DNA from: an uncultured Collinsella sp. | GTDB lineage: Bacteria > Actinomycetota > Coriobacteriia > Coriobacteriales > Coriobacteriaceae | Direction of reading: 5' to 3' | Length of the DNA: 26,581 bases | Assembly (NCBI GenBank): GCA_902493915.1 | Contig: CABUQY010000018.1 | Location: 1-26,581 of the forward strand | In this document: positions 8,756 to 15,502 of the stretch, piece by piece | Numbering within the stretch: the stretch's first letter is position 1 | Layout of the letters: every line of letters starts with the position of its first letter | Program-made: the position numbers and the translations under genes | Notes under the pieces: generated by a model | Database searches by the model: none | What the model saw: the letters and a program-made list of their open reading frames with translations, nothing else | Told to the model about the DNA's origin: nothing

Positions 8756-9121
8756 CTATTCGCAGATGTGGCTCATGCCTTGGTTGAGCATGGTGTAGAC
8801 GTGGTCGTCGGCGAGCGAGTAGAGGATATTGCGCCCGTCGCGCCGGAATTTAACCAGGTGCGACTGCTTGAGTGTGCGCAGCTGGTGCGACACCGCGGAC
8901 TGCGAGGTTTCGGTCGCTTCGGCGATGTCTGCCACGCAGAGCTCGCGGCCCATGAGGGCGTAAAGGATCTTGATGCGCGTGGTGTCGCTGAAGACCTTGA
9001 ACAGGTCGGCGAGGTCGTAGAGAAGCTCCTCGTCGGGAAGGTCCTCGGGCGAGCAGGTGGTCGGGATCGCGGGTTCGGTGGCCTCGATGTCGAGTTTCGT
9101 TTCATCAACGCGGATGCTCAT
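8756..9121 (-). CDS. ArsR/SmtB-family zinc-type metal sensor repressor
   Basis: A 121-residue winged-helix repressor that releases DNA on metal binding. The core runs DLFKVFSDTTRIKILYAL, then ELCVADIAEATETSQSAVSHQL, the recognition helix, and FRRDGRNILYSL. The last helix carries D105-x-H107-x10-H118-x2-E121, exactly the spacing of the alpha5 zinc site of SmtB (D104, H106, H117, E120). The alpha3 ELCVAD motif is related to the CadC/ArsR ELCVCD box but has one cysteine only. It is the first gene of the operon and is preceded by paired operators over a consensus promoter (9135-9195), so autorepression is expected, with Zn2+ (possibly Cd2+/Co2+) as inducer. Confidence 0.93.
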   Translation of the reverse strand: MSIRVDETKLDIEATEPAIPTTCSPEDLPDEELLYDLADLFKVFSDTTRIKILYALMGRELCVADIAEATETSQSAVSHQLRTLKQSHLVKFRRDGRNILYSLADDHVYTMLNQGMSHICE

Positions 9122-9134
9122 TGCAATATCCTTT

Positions 9135-9195
9135 CATATGAACATGCGCTCATATAATTTACTTTCGATTATATGAGTGCATGTTCATATGTCAA
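9135..9195 (-). promoter_or_regulatory. Promoter and double operator of the ArsR-HMA-ATPase operon
   Basis: Arms 9135-9158 and 9168-9191 are inverted copies over 24 bases with one mismatch, separated by 9 bases. Each arm holds ATATGA-N8-TCATAT. On the - strand, TTGACA (9195-9190) and TATAAT (9173-9168) are 16 bases apart, both perfect consensus hexamers. The distal operator covers the whole spacer and the -10; the proximal one covers the start region. Confidence 0.85.
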
Positions 9196-9277
9196 TGACG
9201 TTCAGGTAATTCGTTGTACAAAATGATGGGGAATAGTGGACGAGATCCCGGACTGAGCGTTTTTTGATAGTCGATGC

Positions 9278-9531
9278 CAAGGTGGGTACCCTCGTGCCGT
9301 GCAAAAAATGGAGTATTCTGCAACTATAGGGGTCCGCTAATTTATTGCAGGTCATATAATGCAGTTCAAGAGTTATCTTAGGGTGTTAACCCGATGAGTT
9401 CTTCCTCAAATGTTGCCTAACGCTCTCACGCAAGAGTGATTTCGCTTCACATTTGGATCCACTCGAGGGTGATAGACACCCGACCCTGCTGAATACTCGC
9501 AATTTTGCACGTCGCTAGGGTACCCACCTTG
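9278..9531. repeat. Large imperfect inverted repeat flanking ~165 bases (possible MITE-like or structured element)
   Basis: CAAGGTGGGTACCCT (9278-9292) recurs perfectly inverted at 9517-9531. The similarity extends inward to about 45 bases per arm (37 of 45 by eye), including GTGCAAAA and GAGTATTC. The interior has small hairpins, for example GGGTG (9467-9471) with CACCC (9477-9481), and is more A/T-rich than the genes on either side. No credible coding sequence lies in 9196-9540 and no target duplication is visible. The right arm ends 10 bases before the stop of the nuclease gene. Confidence 0.7.
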
Positions 9532-9540
9532 TTAGCCGGC

Positions 9541-10731
9541 CTAGTCTCCGGCCCCGAAGACCCTGCCCTCGGGCGCGAGGCTGCTTGTTTGGGCAAATGA
9601 TGGGCTGTCGGATTCGACAGTCTGCATGTCATCGATTGCCGGAGCCTCGTTAATCGTCGGATCGTCCAATGTGATGCCTTCGAGCATTGCTTTTTCGAGG
9701 TCGATTCGTTGGCGCTCTTCGGAATCCTGGCGAAGCTCCTTCTGAATTCGCTTTTTCTCTTCTATAAACCTTCTGAGCACAAACTGTCTCAGGTCCTCTT
9801 GCATGATTTGAAAGTCTTTTGGCAGACGCGAGGGGCGTACGCCCTCTTTCCGCTGGATTGCTTCCATGACCCTAACAAAAGAGCTGGCATGCATAAAGGA
9901 ATAACGGCTGACGGTGATGATTCCGTACCCCATGGACGCAAGTGCATTCTTGCGCTCCTCATCGATGGCGCGGTCTTCTTCCGCGTCATGATAAAAACCG
10001 TTGTATTCAATGTCTGTGCGAGATTTCTTTAGATACGCATCCATAAAGAACTTTTTGCGTCTCGTGAGATTCTTTGCGGCAGCGGTGACCTGCACCTCGT
10101 AATCGGTCCCAATTCCCCTAATACCAAGCCCTCCTTCGCTTTTGGGCAGCGTTAGCATCATGACAAAGGCCGTTTCCATAGGAGACCGGCATCCGTCGCG
10201 CACACATTGGATCGCCTTTCGGGCAAGAGCCAGACCGTCGCATCTGGTAATGGAATTAAAGAACTGCTTTAACCTCTCGGTCGAGGTGAGCGCGAAACGC
10301 TCGGTATAGGAGGTGGAAGAGTCGGTTCCAAGGGAATAAGCGCCGCACAGTTCAAAGTAGTACTCCACTAGTTCGCGAAAAGAAAGATAAGTGGCAGCCT
10401 GAAGCGCGCAAAGCTCAACGCCAACAACGAAGATGCCATCTTTGAGCTCTATAAAGCGTGAGTTCGAGAATCGTTTTGAAGAAACGTGGCATTGACAGTT
10501 CATTGCATAGCGCGCATTCCTGCGATCAAACACCATCACCTCGAGGGAATCATTTGCGCCGAGGGAAACATCATGTTTGGTGAGCCATTCTGCGGCTGTG
10601 TCAAGGAGCGTTCCGGTGGGACATGATCCGTAAATCGCGGCAGGACTACAGGACTCGATGCCTTTCGCAGACACCGAATGCGCGGCCTGGTAGACCGCTT
10701 TTGCAGTGGTATGTGACAATACGATACTCAT
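9541..10731 (-). CDS. DUF559/VSR-like endonuclease-domain protein with AbiEi-like N-terminal region
   Basis: A 396-residue protein. Residues ~185-290 look like a PD-(D/E)XK fold of the DUF559/very-short-patch-repair type: SPMETAFV supplies the early Glu, then MDAYLKKSRTDIEYNGFYH, an acidic stretch, and DEERKNALASMGYGIITVS. The N-terminal half, with FIELKDGIFVVGVELC and FRELVEYYFELCGAYSL, resembles the region before the nuclease domain in AbiEi-type actinobacterial proteins. The last ~80 residues are charged and helical. ATG 10731 has no clear ribosome binding site. Base composition is more A/T-rich than its neighbours, suggesting transfer. It stands alone; no methylase or toxin partner is adjacent. 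Catalytic activity and role (defence, mobile or repair) are not established. Confidence 0.72.
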   Translation of the reverse strand: MSIVLSHTTAKAVYQAAHSVSAKGIESCSPAAIYGSCPTGTLLDTAAEWLTKHDVSLGANDSLEVMVFDRRNARYAMNCQCHVSSKRFSNSRFIELKDGIFVVGVELCALQAATYLSFRELVEYYFELCGAYSLGTDSSTSYTERFALTSTERLKQFFNSITRCDGLALARKAIQCVRDGCRSPMETAFVMMLTLPKSEGGLGIRGIGTDYEVQVTAAAKNLTRRKKFFMDAYLKKSRTDIEYNGFYHDAEEDRAIDEERKNALASMGYGIITVSRYSFMHASSFVRVMEAIQRKEGVRPSRLPKDFQIMQEDLRQFVLRRFIEEKKRIQKELRQDSEERQRIDLEKAMLEGITLDDPTINEAPAIDDMQTVESDSPSFAQTSSLAPEGRVFGAGD

Positions 10732-11012
10732 GGTATATATCGTGTCAGCTAATACCGTGCTGATGGCGCTGAGTGGAAAAGCCGTTTTAGAGGTCTAACC
10801 AAATGCTGTCCAAAAGCTTGACGCAATTATGGGTTGGCATGCCCTAAATAAAAGTTTTCGAAGCTTAGCTATAGCATATAAATACTCAATTGCTGCACAT
10901 TTGATATCGATGTATTACCATCCGACAACGAATTGCGTGTTGGGAATTGGTCGAAATCGTTCAAAATGAGGGTTCAGAATTTGTGATGGCAGATCTATCT
11001 GTGGAATGTAGG
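10732..11012. other. A/T-rich intergenic spacer without a recognisable gene
   Basis: The stretch upstream of the nuclease gene is A/T-rich, especially 10840-10920. I see no open reading frame of note, no RNA gene and no convincing promoter beyond A/T-rich hexamers such as TATATA at 10735-10740. It probably holds the nuclease gene's promoter and marks the border of the low-GC islet. Confidence 0.5.
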
Positions 11013-11048
11013 GCGGCCCCGCTGCGGGGTTTCCCGCTGCGGGGCCGC
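11013..11048 (-). terminator. GC-rich hairpin downstream of the exonuclease gene
   Basis: GCGGCCCCGC (11013-11022) pairs with GCGGGGCCGC (11039-11048). The T-tract is absent, so it could be a weak terminator or a boundary repeat. It lies 33 bases past the exonuclease stop. Confidence 0.45.
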
Positions 11049-11081
11049 TCGTGAGCAGGGCCATGCCTGTCGCAGGCGTTT

Positions 11082-12050
11082 CTACTTGGCAAATAGGTTC
11101 TTGAGGTTGAACTCGGCTTGGACGGTGCGGAGCATGAGGTCGGTGTCGTCCAGGCCCAGATGCTGCTCGTTGGCGTCGGCGGCGAGGGTTCCACGGCGGC
11201 GCGCCCAGTTCTCGAGCGCGGCGGGCGCGGACTCGCGGGGGAGCGAGCGGACGTCGGCATCCAGGCTGCGGCAGATCTGGCGCGAGTCGATGACGATGAT
11301 CTTGCCGGCGCGGCGTGCCTCGGCGTAGCCGTCCAGGTGGATCTTGAACCAGCTGTCCTCAAACGTGGCGTTGTGTGCCATGTACGGGTACTTCTTCATG
11401 AGCTTGAGCAGCTGCTTCTGCAGCTCCTTGTTCTCGCGGAACGGCTTCTTGCCGTCGATGTCGTCCCAGGTGATGTGGTGGATATTCGACAGCGGTACAT
11501 CCTCGCCGCGGTAGATGTCGGGCAGACCACAGTAGTGTGCCTCGGCGTCATGCGGGACGGCGTCGCTGGTGAGCTCCATGATCTCCCAGCCCACGTTGAT
11601 GATATAGCCGCGCTAGGGTGCACGGCCGGTGGTCTCGATGTCGATACCGAGCACGGTGCCCTGGATGGGCTTGCGGGCGTAGGCCACGCCGAGCGCGTCG
11701 CGGTCGCCGCGGATTTCGCGCATAACGGACGCGGCGGTGCGCTTTTGCATCTTGCCGATGGCAGCGCAGGTGTCGGCATCGGACAGGCCGCGCGAAAGCG
11801 TCGCGGGCGTCACGTTGCGCAGGCGCGCCTCGCCAATCTGGTCGCACAGGTCGCGGTTGCGGTCAGCCAGGTCGCGCACGGTGGCAAAGTCGAAGCTGGG
11901 GTCGCCCTCGGCGGTAAAGTACTCGGTTTCGAGCACCTTAAGGGCCTCCTCGCCCTTCTGGCGCTCGGACTCCATGGCGCCGTGATCGCCATAGATAAAC
12001 ATGGGAATAAACGGCTGGCGCTCGTATTCGAGTGCTTGTGAAACGTTCAT
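11082..12050 (-). pseudogene. DEDDh 3'-5' exonuclease gene interrupted by an in-frame amber stop
   Basis: The frame from ATG 12050 to the stop at 11082 spans 322 codons with a single internal TAG at codon 146 (bases 11615-11613). All five DEDDh catalytic residues can be placed: D137 and E139 in GIDIETTG just before the stop, then D232 in AHNATFED, and H297 and D302 in HLGLDD after it. The fold is that of DNA polymerase III epsilon-like exonucleases, preceded by a ~130-residue N-terminal region. The frame is otherwise intact, so the stop is recent, a sequencing error or read through. A restart at GTG 11594 would lack the first motif. A DEDDh exonuclease cannot work from either piece alone. Confidence 0.85.
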
Positions 12051-12111
12051 ATAACTGCTCCTTGGACGGGCCGTGTCGCGCGGCTCGGTGGCATTGAGTT
12101 ATGGCGAGATG

Positions 12112-12133
12112 ATAGTTTACCATGGGCAACTAT
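12112..12133. promoter_or_regulatory. 22-bp palindromic operator candidate upstream of the metal exporter
   Basis: ATAGTT-TA-CCATGG-GC-AACTAT is a palindrome apart from the two TA/GC pairs. CATGGGCAACT and its flanks match 5719-5740 in front of the DtxR/MntR-type regulator at 16 of 22 positions. It ends where the predicted -35 of the exporter begins. Confidence 0.6.
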
Positions 12134-12160
12134 TGGCATCGCGCCTAGGACAACTACAAT
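12133..12160 (+). promoter_or_regulatory. Predicted promoter of the metal exporter gene
   Basis: TTGGCA (12133-12138) and TACAAT (12155-12160) are separated by 16 bases. A second TACAAT at 12185-12190 lies in a similar context: CTAGGAC precedes both copies. The first hexamer touches the palindrome, a position suited to activation or repression. Confidence 0.5.
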
Positions 12161-12222
12161 ACCCTAGTTGACCGCTAGGACTTTTACAATGCTGCCGAAA
12201 GACATGAAAGGTTCCATCCGTC

Positions 12223-13323
12223 ATGGATTTGCTGATTGATATTCTGCTCGACGCCGGCAAGGACACGCTCTCGCTGGCGCCGTTTTTGTTGGTGACGTAT
12301 CTTGCTCTCGAGACACTTGAGCACGTTGCGGGCGACCGCGTCAACGGCGCTATCAAGCGCGCCGGCGCTGCGGGTCCCGTGGCTGGCTCGCTGCTGGGCA
12401 TTGTGCCGCAGTGCGGATTTTCGGCCATGGCAGCAACGCTGTACGCCGGCCGTGTCGTGACGCTGGGCACGCTGGTCGCCGTGTTCCTCTCGACCTCCGA
12501 TGAGATGCTGCCGCTGTTGCTCGCCGAGCAGGTGCCCGTGCAGACCATGGCGATGCTTTTGGCTTCGAAGGCACTGATCGCGCTGGTCACGGGCTTTATC
12601 GTGGACGCGGCTATCCGCGGCCTTCGTCGTAATGCCCGCGCGCATGCGGCGATTCGCCGTACCGTGCTGGGGACCGCTGCCAATCCGGCTCATGTGAACT
12701 GCGCGCACGACGACCATACCGGGGGCGACATCATTGATGAAGTGGCCGAGGCGGGCGTGAGCGCCGACCACATCCACGAGTTGTGCGAGCGCGACCATTG
12801 CGGTTGCGATGATGATGAAGATGAACACGAGCGCGACCACGGACACAGCCATGACCACGGTCACGCAGGCGAGCATGAGCACCACCACGGCCATGGGCAC
12901 GACCACGGTCACTCCCACGAAGGTGCGCCCGTCCTGTCGATTATCCGCAGCGCGATCTCGCACACCGTGCAGGTTTCGGTTTTTATTTTCCTGGTGACGC
13001 TGATTCTAGTTGCCGTGCTCGAGACCTTCGGAGAGTCCGCGATCGAGCAGTTCCTGCGTGGCAACGAGACGCTCGCCGTCTTGGGCTCGGCACTCGTCGG
13101 CCTGATCCCCAACTGCTCGGCCAGCGTCGTCATCACGCAACTGTACCTGGAAGGCGCGCTGCAGCTGGCCCCGATGCTCGCCGGCACGCTCATCTCTGCC
13201 GGTGTGGGCTACCTGGTGCTGTTCCGTACCAACCGCAGCGCCCGCGAAAACGTCCTGTTCCTGATCATGATGTACGTCATCGGTGCCGGCTGGGGCCTCA
13301 TCCTCTCCGCCGTTGGCCTTTAA
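12223..13323 (+). CDS. ArsP_2-type permease, putative manganese/heavy-metal exporter with His-rich loop
   Basis: A 366-residue polytopic membrane protein of the family annotated as putative manganese transporter or 10-TM heavy-metal exporter. The two halves share a pseudo-duplicated core: VPQCGFSA (61-68) with LYAG, and IPNCSASV (295-302) with LYLEG. Between them residues 157-232 form a hydrophilic loop with 15 histidines in positions 202-232, plus C160, C188, C193 and C195, evidently a metal-binding or buffering segment. Start ATG 12223 has GAAAGG about ten bases upstream. The promoter region shares a palindrome with the DtxR/MntR-type gene at 5805, which suggests control by manganese or iron. 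The exact substrate is inferred from family naming and context. Confidence 0.85.
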   Translation: MDLLIDILLDAGKDTLSLAPFLLVTYLALETLEHVAGDRVNGAIKRAGAAGPVAGSLLGIVPQCGFSAMAATLYAGRVVTLGTLVAVFLSTSDEMLPLLLAEQVPVQTMAMLLASKALIALVTGFIVDAAIRGLRRNARAHAAIRRTVLGTAANPAHVNCAHDDHTGGDIIDEVAEAGVSADHIHELCERDHCGCDDDEDEHERDHGHSHDHGHAGEHEHHHGHGHDHGHSHEGAPVLSIIRSAISHTVQVSVFIFLVTLILVAVLETFGESAIEQFLRGNETLAVLGSALVGLIPNCSASVVITQLYLEGALQLAPMLAGTLISAGVGYLVLFRTNRSARENVLFLIMMYVIGAGWGLILSAVGL

Positions 13324-13424
13324 GTAGATTATTGGGACATGTCTTACGATCTACCCCTGTGACCAGGGCATTTCCGCTGCCAAAACAAAAAGGTAGATTT
13401 TTAGGCATGTCCCAAAAATCTACC
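13324..13424. repeat. Pair of inverted 32-33-bp palindromic repeats (type C) acting as tail-to-tail terminators
   Basis: Copy 1 is 13324-13355 and copy 2 is 13392-13424 in reverse orientation; 27 of 32 positions agree. Each copy is palindromic (GTAGAT to ATCTAC) around GGGACATG. Copy 1 starts at the base after the exporter stop; copy 2 lies 4 bases after the UPF0178 stop and, on the - strand, is followed by TTTTTGTTTTGG, making it a good terminator for that gene. Confidence 0.8.
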
Positions 13425-13428
13425 TTGG

Positions 13429-13911
13429 TTAGTGCAGCAGCTCGGTGAGGTTGCGTTTAAAGCGGGCCCGGTCTTCGCTGGTAAATGCCGCCGGTCCGCG
13501 AGTGCGTCCCCCGGCGCGGCGCACCTTCTTTTCCTCGTGGCGAATAAACAACTGCATGTCGATGGTCGCTTTGTCGTAGACGCGCCCGCGCACGCCGATG
13601 GCGGCGGCATCGCGCCCGAGCACCATGCTCGCCAAGCCAATGTCCTGCGTCACGACTACGTCGCCCGCCTGCAGGCGTTCGACAATGGCAAAGTCGGCGC
13701 TGTCGGCGCCCACGCTCACATCGAGCGTCGTGACCCAAAATCCGCGTCGCGCATGCTCGACGTCGCGCGGATCGTCGCGGCGAATGTGGCGTTCCAGGTT
13801 CTGTGTGCTGTTGCCGGCGATAACGACGGCGACGCCCGCCCGCCGCGCGCAGTCAATCGACTCGCGCGTGACCGGGCAGGCGTCTGCATCAATAAAGAGC
13901 GTTCGCGGCAT
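13429..13911 (-). CDS. UPF0178 (YaiI/YqxD, DUF188) family protein
   Basis: A 160-residue cytoplasmic protein of the widespread UPF0178 family, a PIN-like fold whose biological role is not settled. Family signatures are FIDADACPV (6-14), GADSADFAIV, and DVVVTQDIGLASMVL; the conserved aspartates form an acidic cluster that would suit a metal-dependent nuclease. Length is typical. The start codon at 13911 directly follows the stop of the upstream DUF308 gene with no bases between, so the two are co-transcribed. The tail RRAGGRTRGPAAFTSEDRARF is the usual C-terminal motif. Confidence 0.92.
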   Translation of the reverse strand: MPRTLFIDADACPVTRESIDCARRAGVAVVIAGNSTQNLERHIRRDDPRDVEHARRGFWVTTLDVSVGADSADFAIVERLQAGDVVVTQDIGLASMVLGRDAAAIGVRGRVYDKATIDMQLFIRHEEKKVRRAGGRTRGPAAFTSEDRARFKRNLTELLH

Positions 13912-14514
13912 CTAGTGCACCAGTTTGCCAAATTGAATAGCGCGAACAATCAGCGTTACGCCAAACACCAGCAGTGCGGCGCCGCTAAAGATGACGAGCA
14001 TCTTGGCCGACCACAGCGGATAGATAAACACGAACATGCCGGCGATGATGGAGAGCGCGCCGCTCAGGATGGCGAGGGCACGGTTGGACGAAAGCTCGGA
14101 CTCCAGAATGGACATGACACCTTCGACGATCCAGCCAAAGCCGGCCACGATAACCACCATCGTGGTGAGCGTCGCGGTCGAGAAGGCCTGGTTGCGCAGG
14201 ATTATGACGCCGCCCAAGATAATGAGTAGGTTGGAGATGATGCTCGTCACGCGCCAGCCGGTGGGCAGCAGTGGCTCGAAAACAGCGGTAAACAGCCTGA
14301 TCGCGGCCGTGATCACAAAGTAGAAGCCCAAGACGGTCGTTAAGAAGACGAGGGACTTGGCGGGCGCAAACAGCAGTGCGATGCCGGCGACGAGCGCCAA
14401 GACGCCCGTGATGGCGTAAATCCAGCGCACGGCCTTGACGGCCTTGCCTGCCATGCTTTTCTCGTCAAATCCAAACTGGCTCGATTTTTGGTCATCATTC
14501 TTAAAGATGCCCAT
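13912..14514 (-). CDS. DUF308/HdeD-like six-TM membrane protein
   Basis: A 200-residue membrane protein with about six hydrophobic helices arranged as three hairpins, starting at residue ~28 after a hydrophilic N-terminus. This layout, with repeated GxxxIxxG-type glycine patterns (LIILGGVIIL, GALSIIAGMFVFIYPLWS), is that of the HdeD/DUF308 family. E. coli HdeD is linked to acid resistance; the function here is unknown. The start has AAAGGAG a few bases upstream. It is followed without a gap by the UPF0178 gene. Confidence 0.85.
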   Translation of the reverse strand: MGIFKNDDQKSSQFGFDEKSMAGKAVKAVRWIYAITGVLALVAGIALLFAPAKSLVFLTTVLGFYFVITAAIRLFTAVFEPLLPTGWRVTSIISNLLIILGGVIILRNQAFSTATLTTMVVIVAGFGWIVEGVMSILESELSSNRALAILSGALSIIAGMFVFIYPLWSAKMLVIFSGAALLVFGVTLIVRAIQFGKLVH

Positions 14515-14701
14515 AATGTCTCCTTTCCGTGCGGCGTAAGCCTTGATCGTTACGACCAGTATCGCCTAAAGGCGCTGACGTATGGGTCGGGGGGGTGAAA
14601 CGTAACCCAAAGGCCCCGAATTGTTTCCGTTGTTCCCCACGTCGCGATTTTCTATTCAACAGGTGTAGAACATTGCGGCCCTGTTCGTTATTGCCTACGT
14701 T

Positions 14702-14720
14702 TTAGGTTAGATTTTCCTAA
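14702..14720. promoter_or_regulatory. DtxR/IdeR-box-like site upstream of the nitroreductase
   Basis: TTAGGTTAGATTTTCCTAA agrees with the DtxR/IdeR consensus TTAGGTTAGGCTAACCTAA at 15 of 19 positions, including both outer half-sites. It lies 29-47 bases before the nitroreductase start. The consensus is quoted from general knowledge of actinobacterial iron boxes. Confidence 0.5.
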
Positions 14721-14748
14721 GAACAATTGCCCGAAATTGGGGGTCCCT

Positions 14749-15420
14749 ATGAACGAAACAGTTCCCGCGGCGCCGTCGAGCGCGGAGTCGATGGCAAAGC
14801 AAGGTTGCGAAAAGCTCGGCCTGGACACGTTTGACGCGCTGGTCCGCCGCGCCCGCACGTGCCGCCGATTTGACGAGTCCATGCGCGTGCCGCGCGAGTT
14901 TTTGCTCGAGCTGGCGGAACTGGCGCACCTGGCTCCGTGTGGCGCCAATGCTCAGCGTCTTCGTTTTCATGTGGTGAGCGGTGCCGAGGATTGCGCGCGT
15001 GTATTTGATGAGCTTGCGTGGGCCGGCGCGCTTAAGGATTGGCCGGGTCCTGCCGAGGGCGAGCGCCCGACCGGCTACATCGCGATTCTGGCCGAGCGCG
15101 CCGTTTCGGGCAAGCCCGCCGCTCCCATTACCGAGGTCGACACGGGCATTGCCGCGCAGACGATGATGCTCGCCGCCCGCAGCGCCACGCCCGAGGTGGC
15201 AGCCTGTATGTTCAAGGCCTTTACGCCCCACGCGATCGATGCCATGGGGCTCGATAACGACAAGTATGAGCTCAAGCTGATCATGGCGTTTGGCGTTCCG
15301 ACCGAGACACAGGTGATCGATGCGATCGATTCCAACCCCGACGGCTCCATCAATTATTGGCGCGACGAGGCGCAGGTGCACCACGTACCCAAGCGCTCGC
15401 TTGTCGACGTACTGGTGTAG
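14749..15420 (+). CDS. Nitroreductase-family flavoprotein
   Basis: A 223-residue FMN-dependent oxidoreductase fold. Visible landmarks are the N-terminal phosphate-binding stretch RRARTCRRF (33-41), LAPCGANAQRLRFHVV (61-76, family SPSGxNxQPWxF), DTGIAAQTMMLAA, and MAFGVPTET near the C-terminus. The likely start is ATG 14749; a TTG 12 bases earlier in the same frame is the alternative, and the ribosome binding site (GGGGG) is weak. Physiological substrate unknown; members reduce nitro compounds, quinones or flavins. An iron-box-like palindrome lies just upstream, hinting at metal-linked control. Confidence 0.88.
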   Translation: MNETVPAAPSSAESMAKQGCEKLGLDTFDALVRRARTCRRFDESMRVPREFLLELAELAHLAPCGANAQRLRFHVVSGAEDCARVFDELAWAGALKDWPGPAEGERPTGYIAILAERAVSGKPAAPITEVDTGIAAQTMMLAARSATPEVAACMFKAFTPHAIDAMGLDNDKYELKLIMAFGVPTETQVIDAIDSNPDGSINYWRDEAQVHHVPKRSLVDVLV

Positions 15421-15452
15421 TTGAGCGTCACCGCGGCGTGATCAGACGGTAA

Positions 15453-15487
15453 ACCACCACAAAGGTGCCTGTCCCCTTTGTGGTGGT
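15453..15487. repeat. 35-bp palindromic intergenic repeat, type A copy 2
   Basis: Perfect 13-base arms (ACCACCACAAAGG and CCTTTGTGGTGGT) enclose TGCCTGTCC, the reverse of the GGGACAGGC core seen at 2866-2900. It ends 15 bases before the start of the first histidine phosphatase, next to its ribosome binding site, so the hairpin could hinder translation initiation. Confidence 0.85.
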
Positions 15488-15502
15488 ACGAGGGGAGGGT
15501 GT

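Noticed and set aside
9309..9341. A ten-codon reading frame (MEYSATIGVR) inside the inverted-repeat element
   Set aside because: There is no ribosome binding site and the other arm does not preserve the start codon; too short to support.
9270..9537. Transposon end with target-site duplication
   Set aside because: The bases flanking the inverted arms do not match each other, and no transposase is present.
9447..9632. A 61-codon frame on the - strand
   Set aside because: It overlaps the nuclease gene out of frame and crosses the repeat arm; no coding signature.
13432..14229. Open frame on the + strand across the UPF0178 and DUF308 genes
   Set aside because: Antisense shadow; both - strand genes have clear family signatures and a tight junction.
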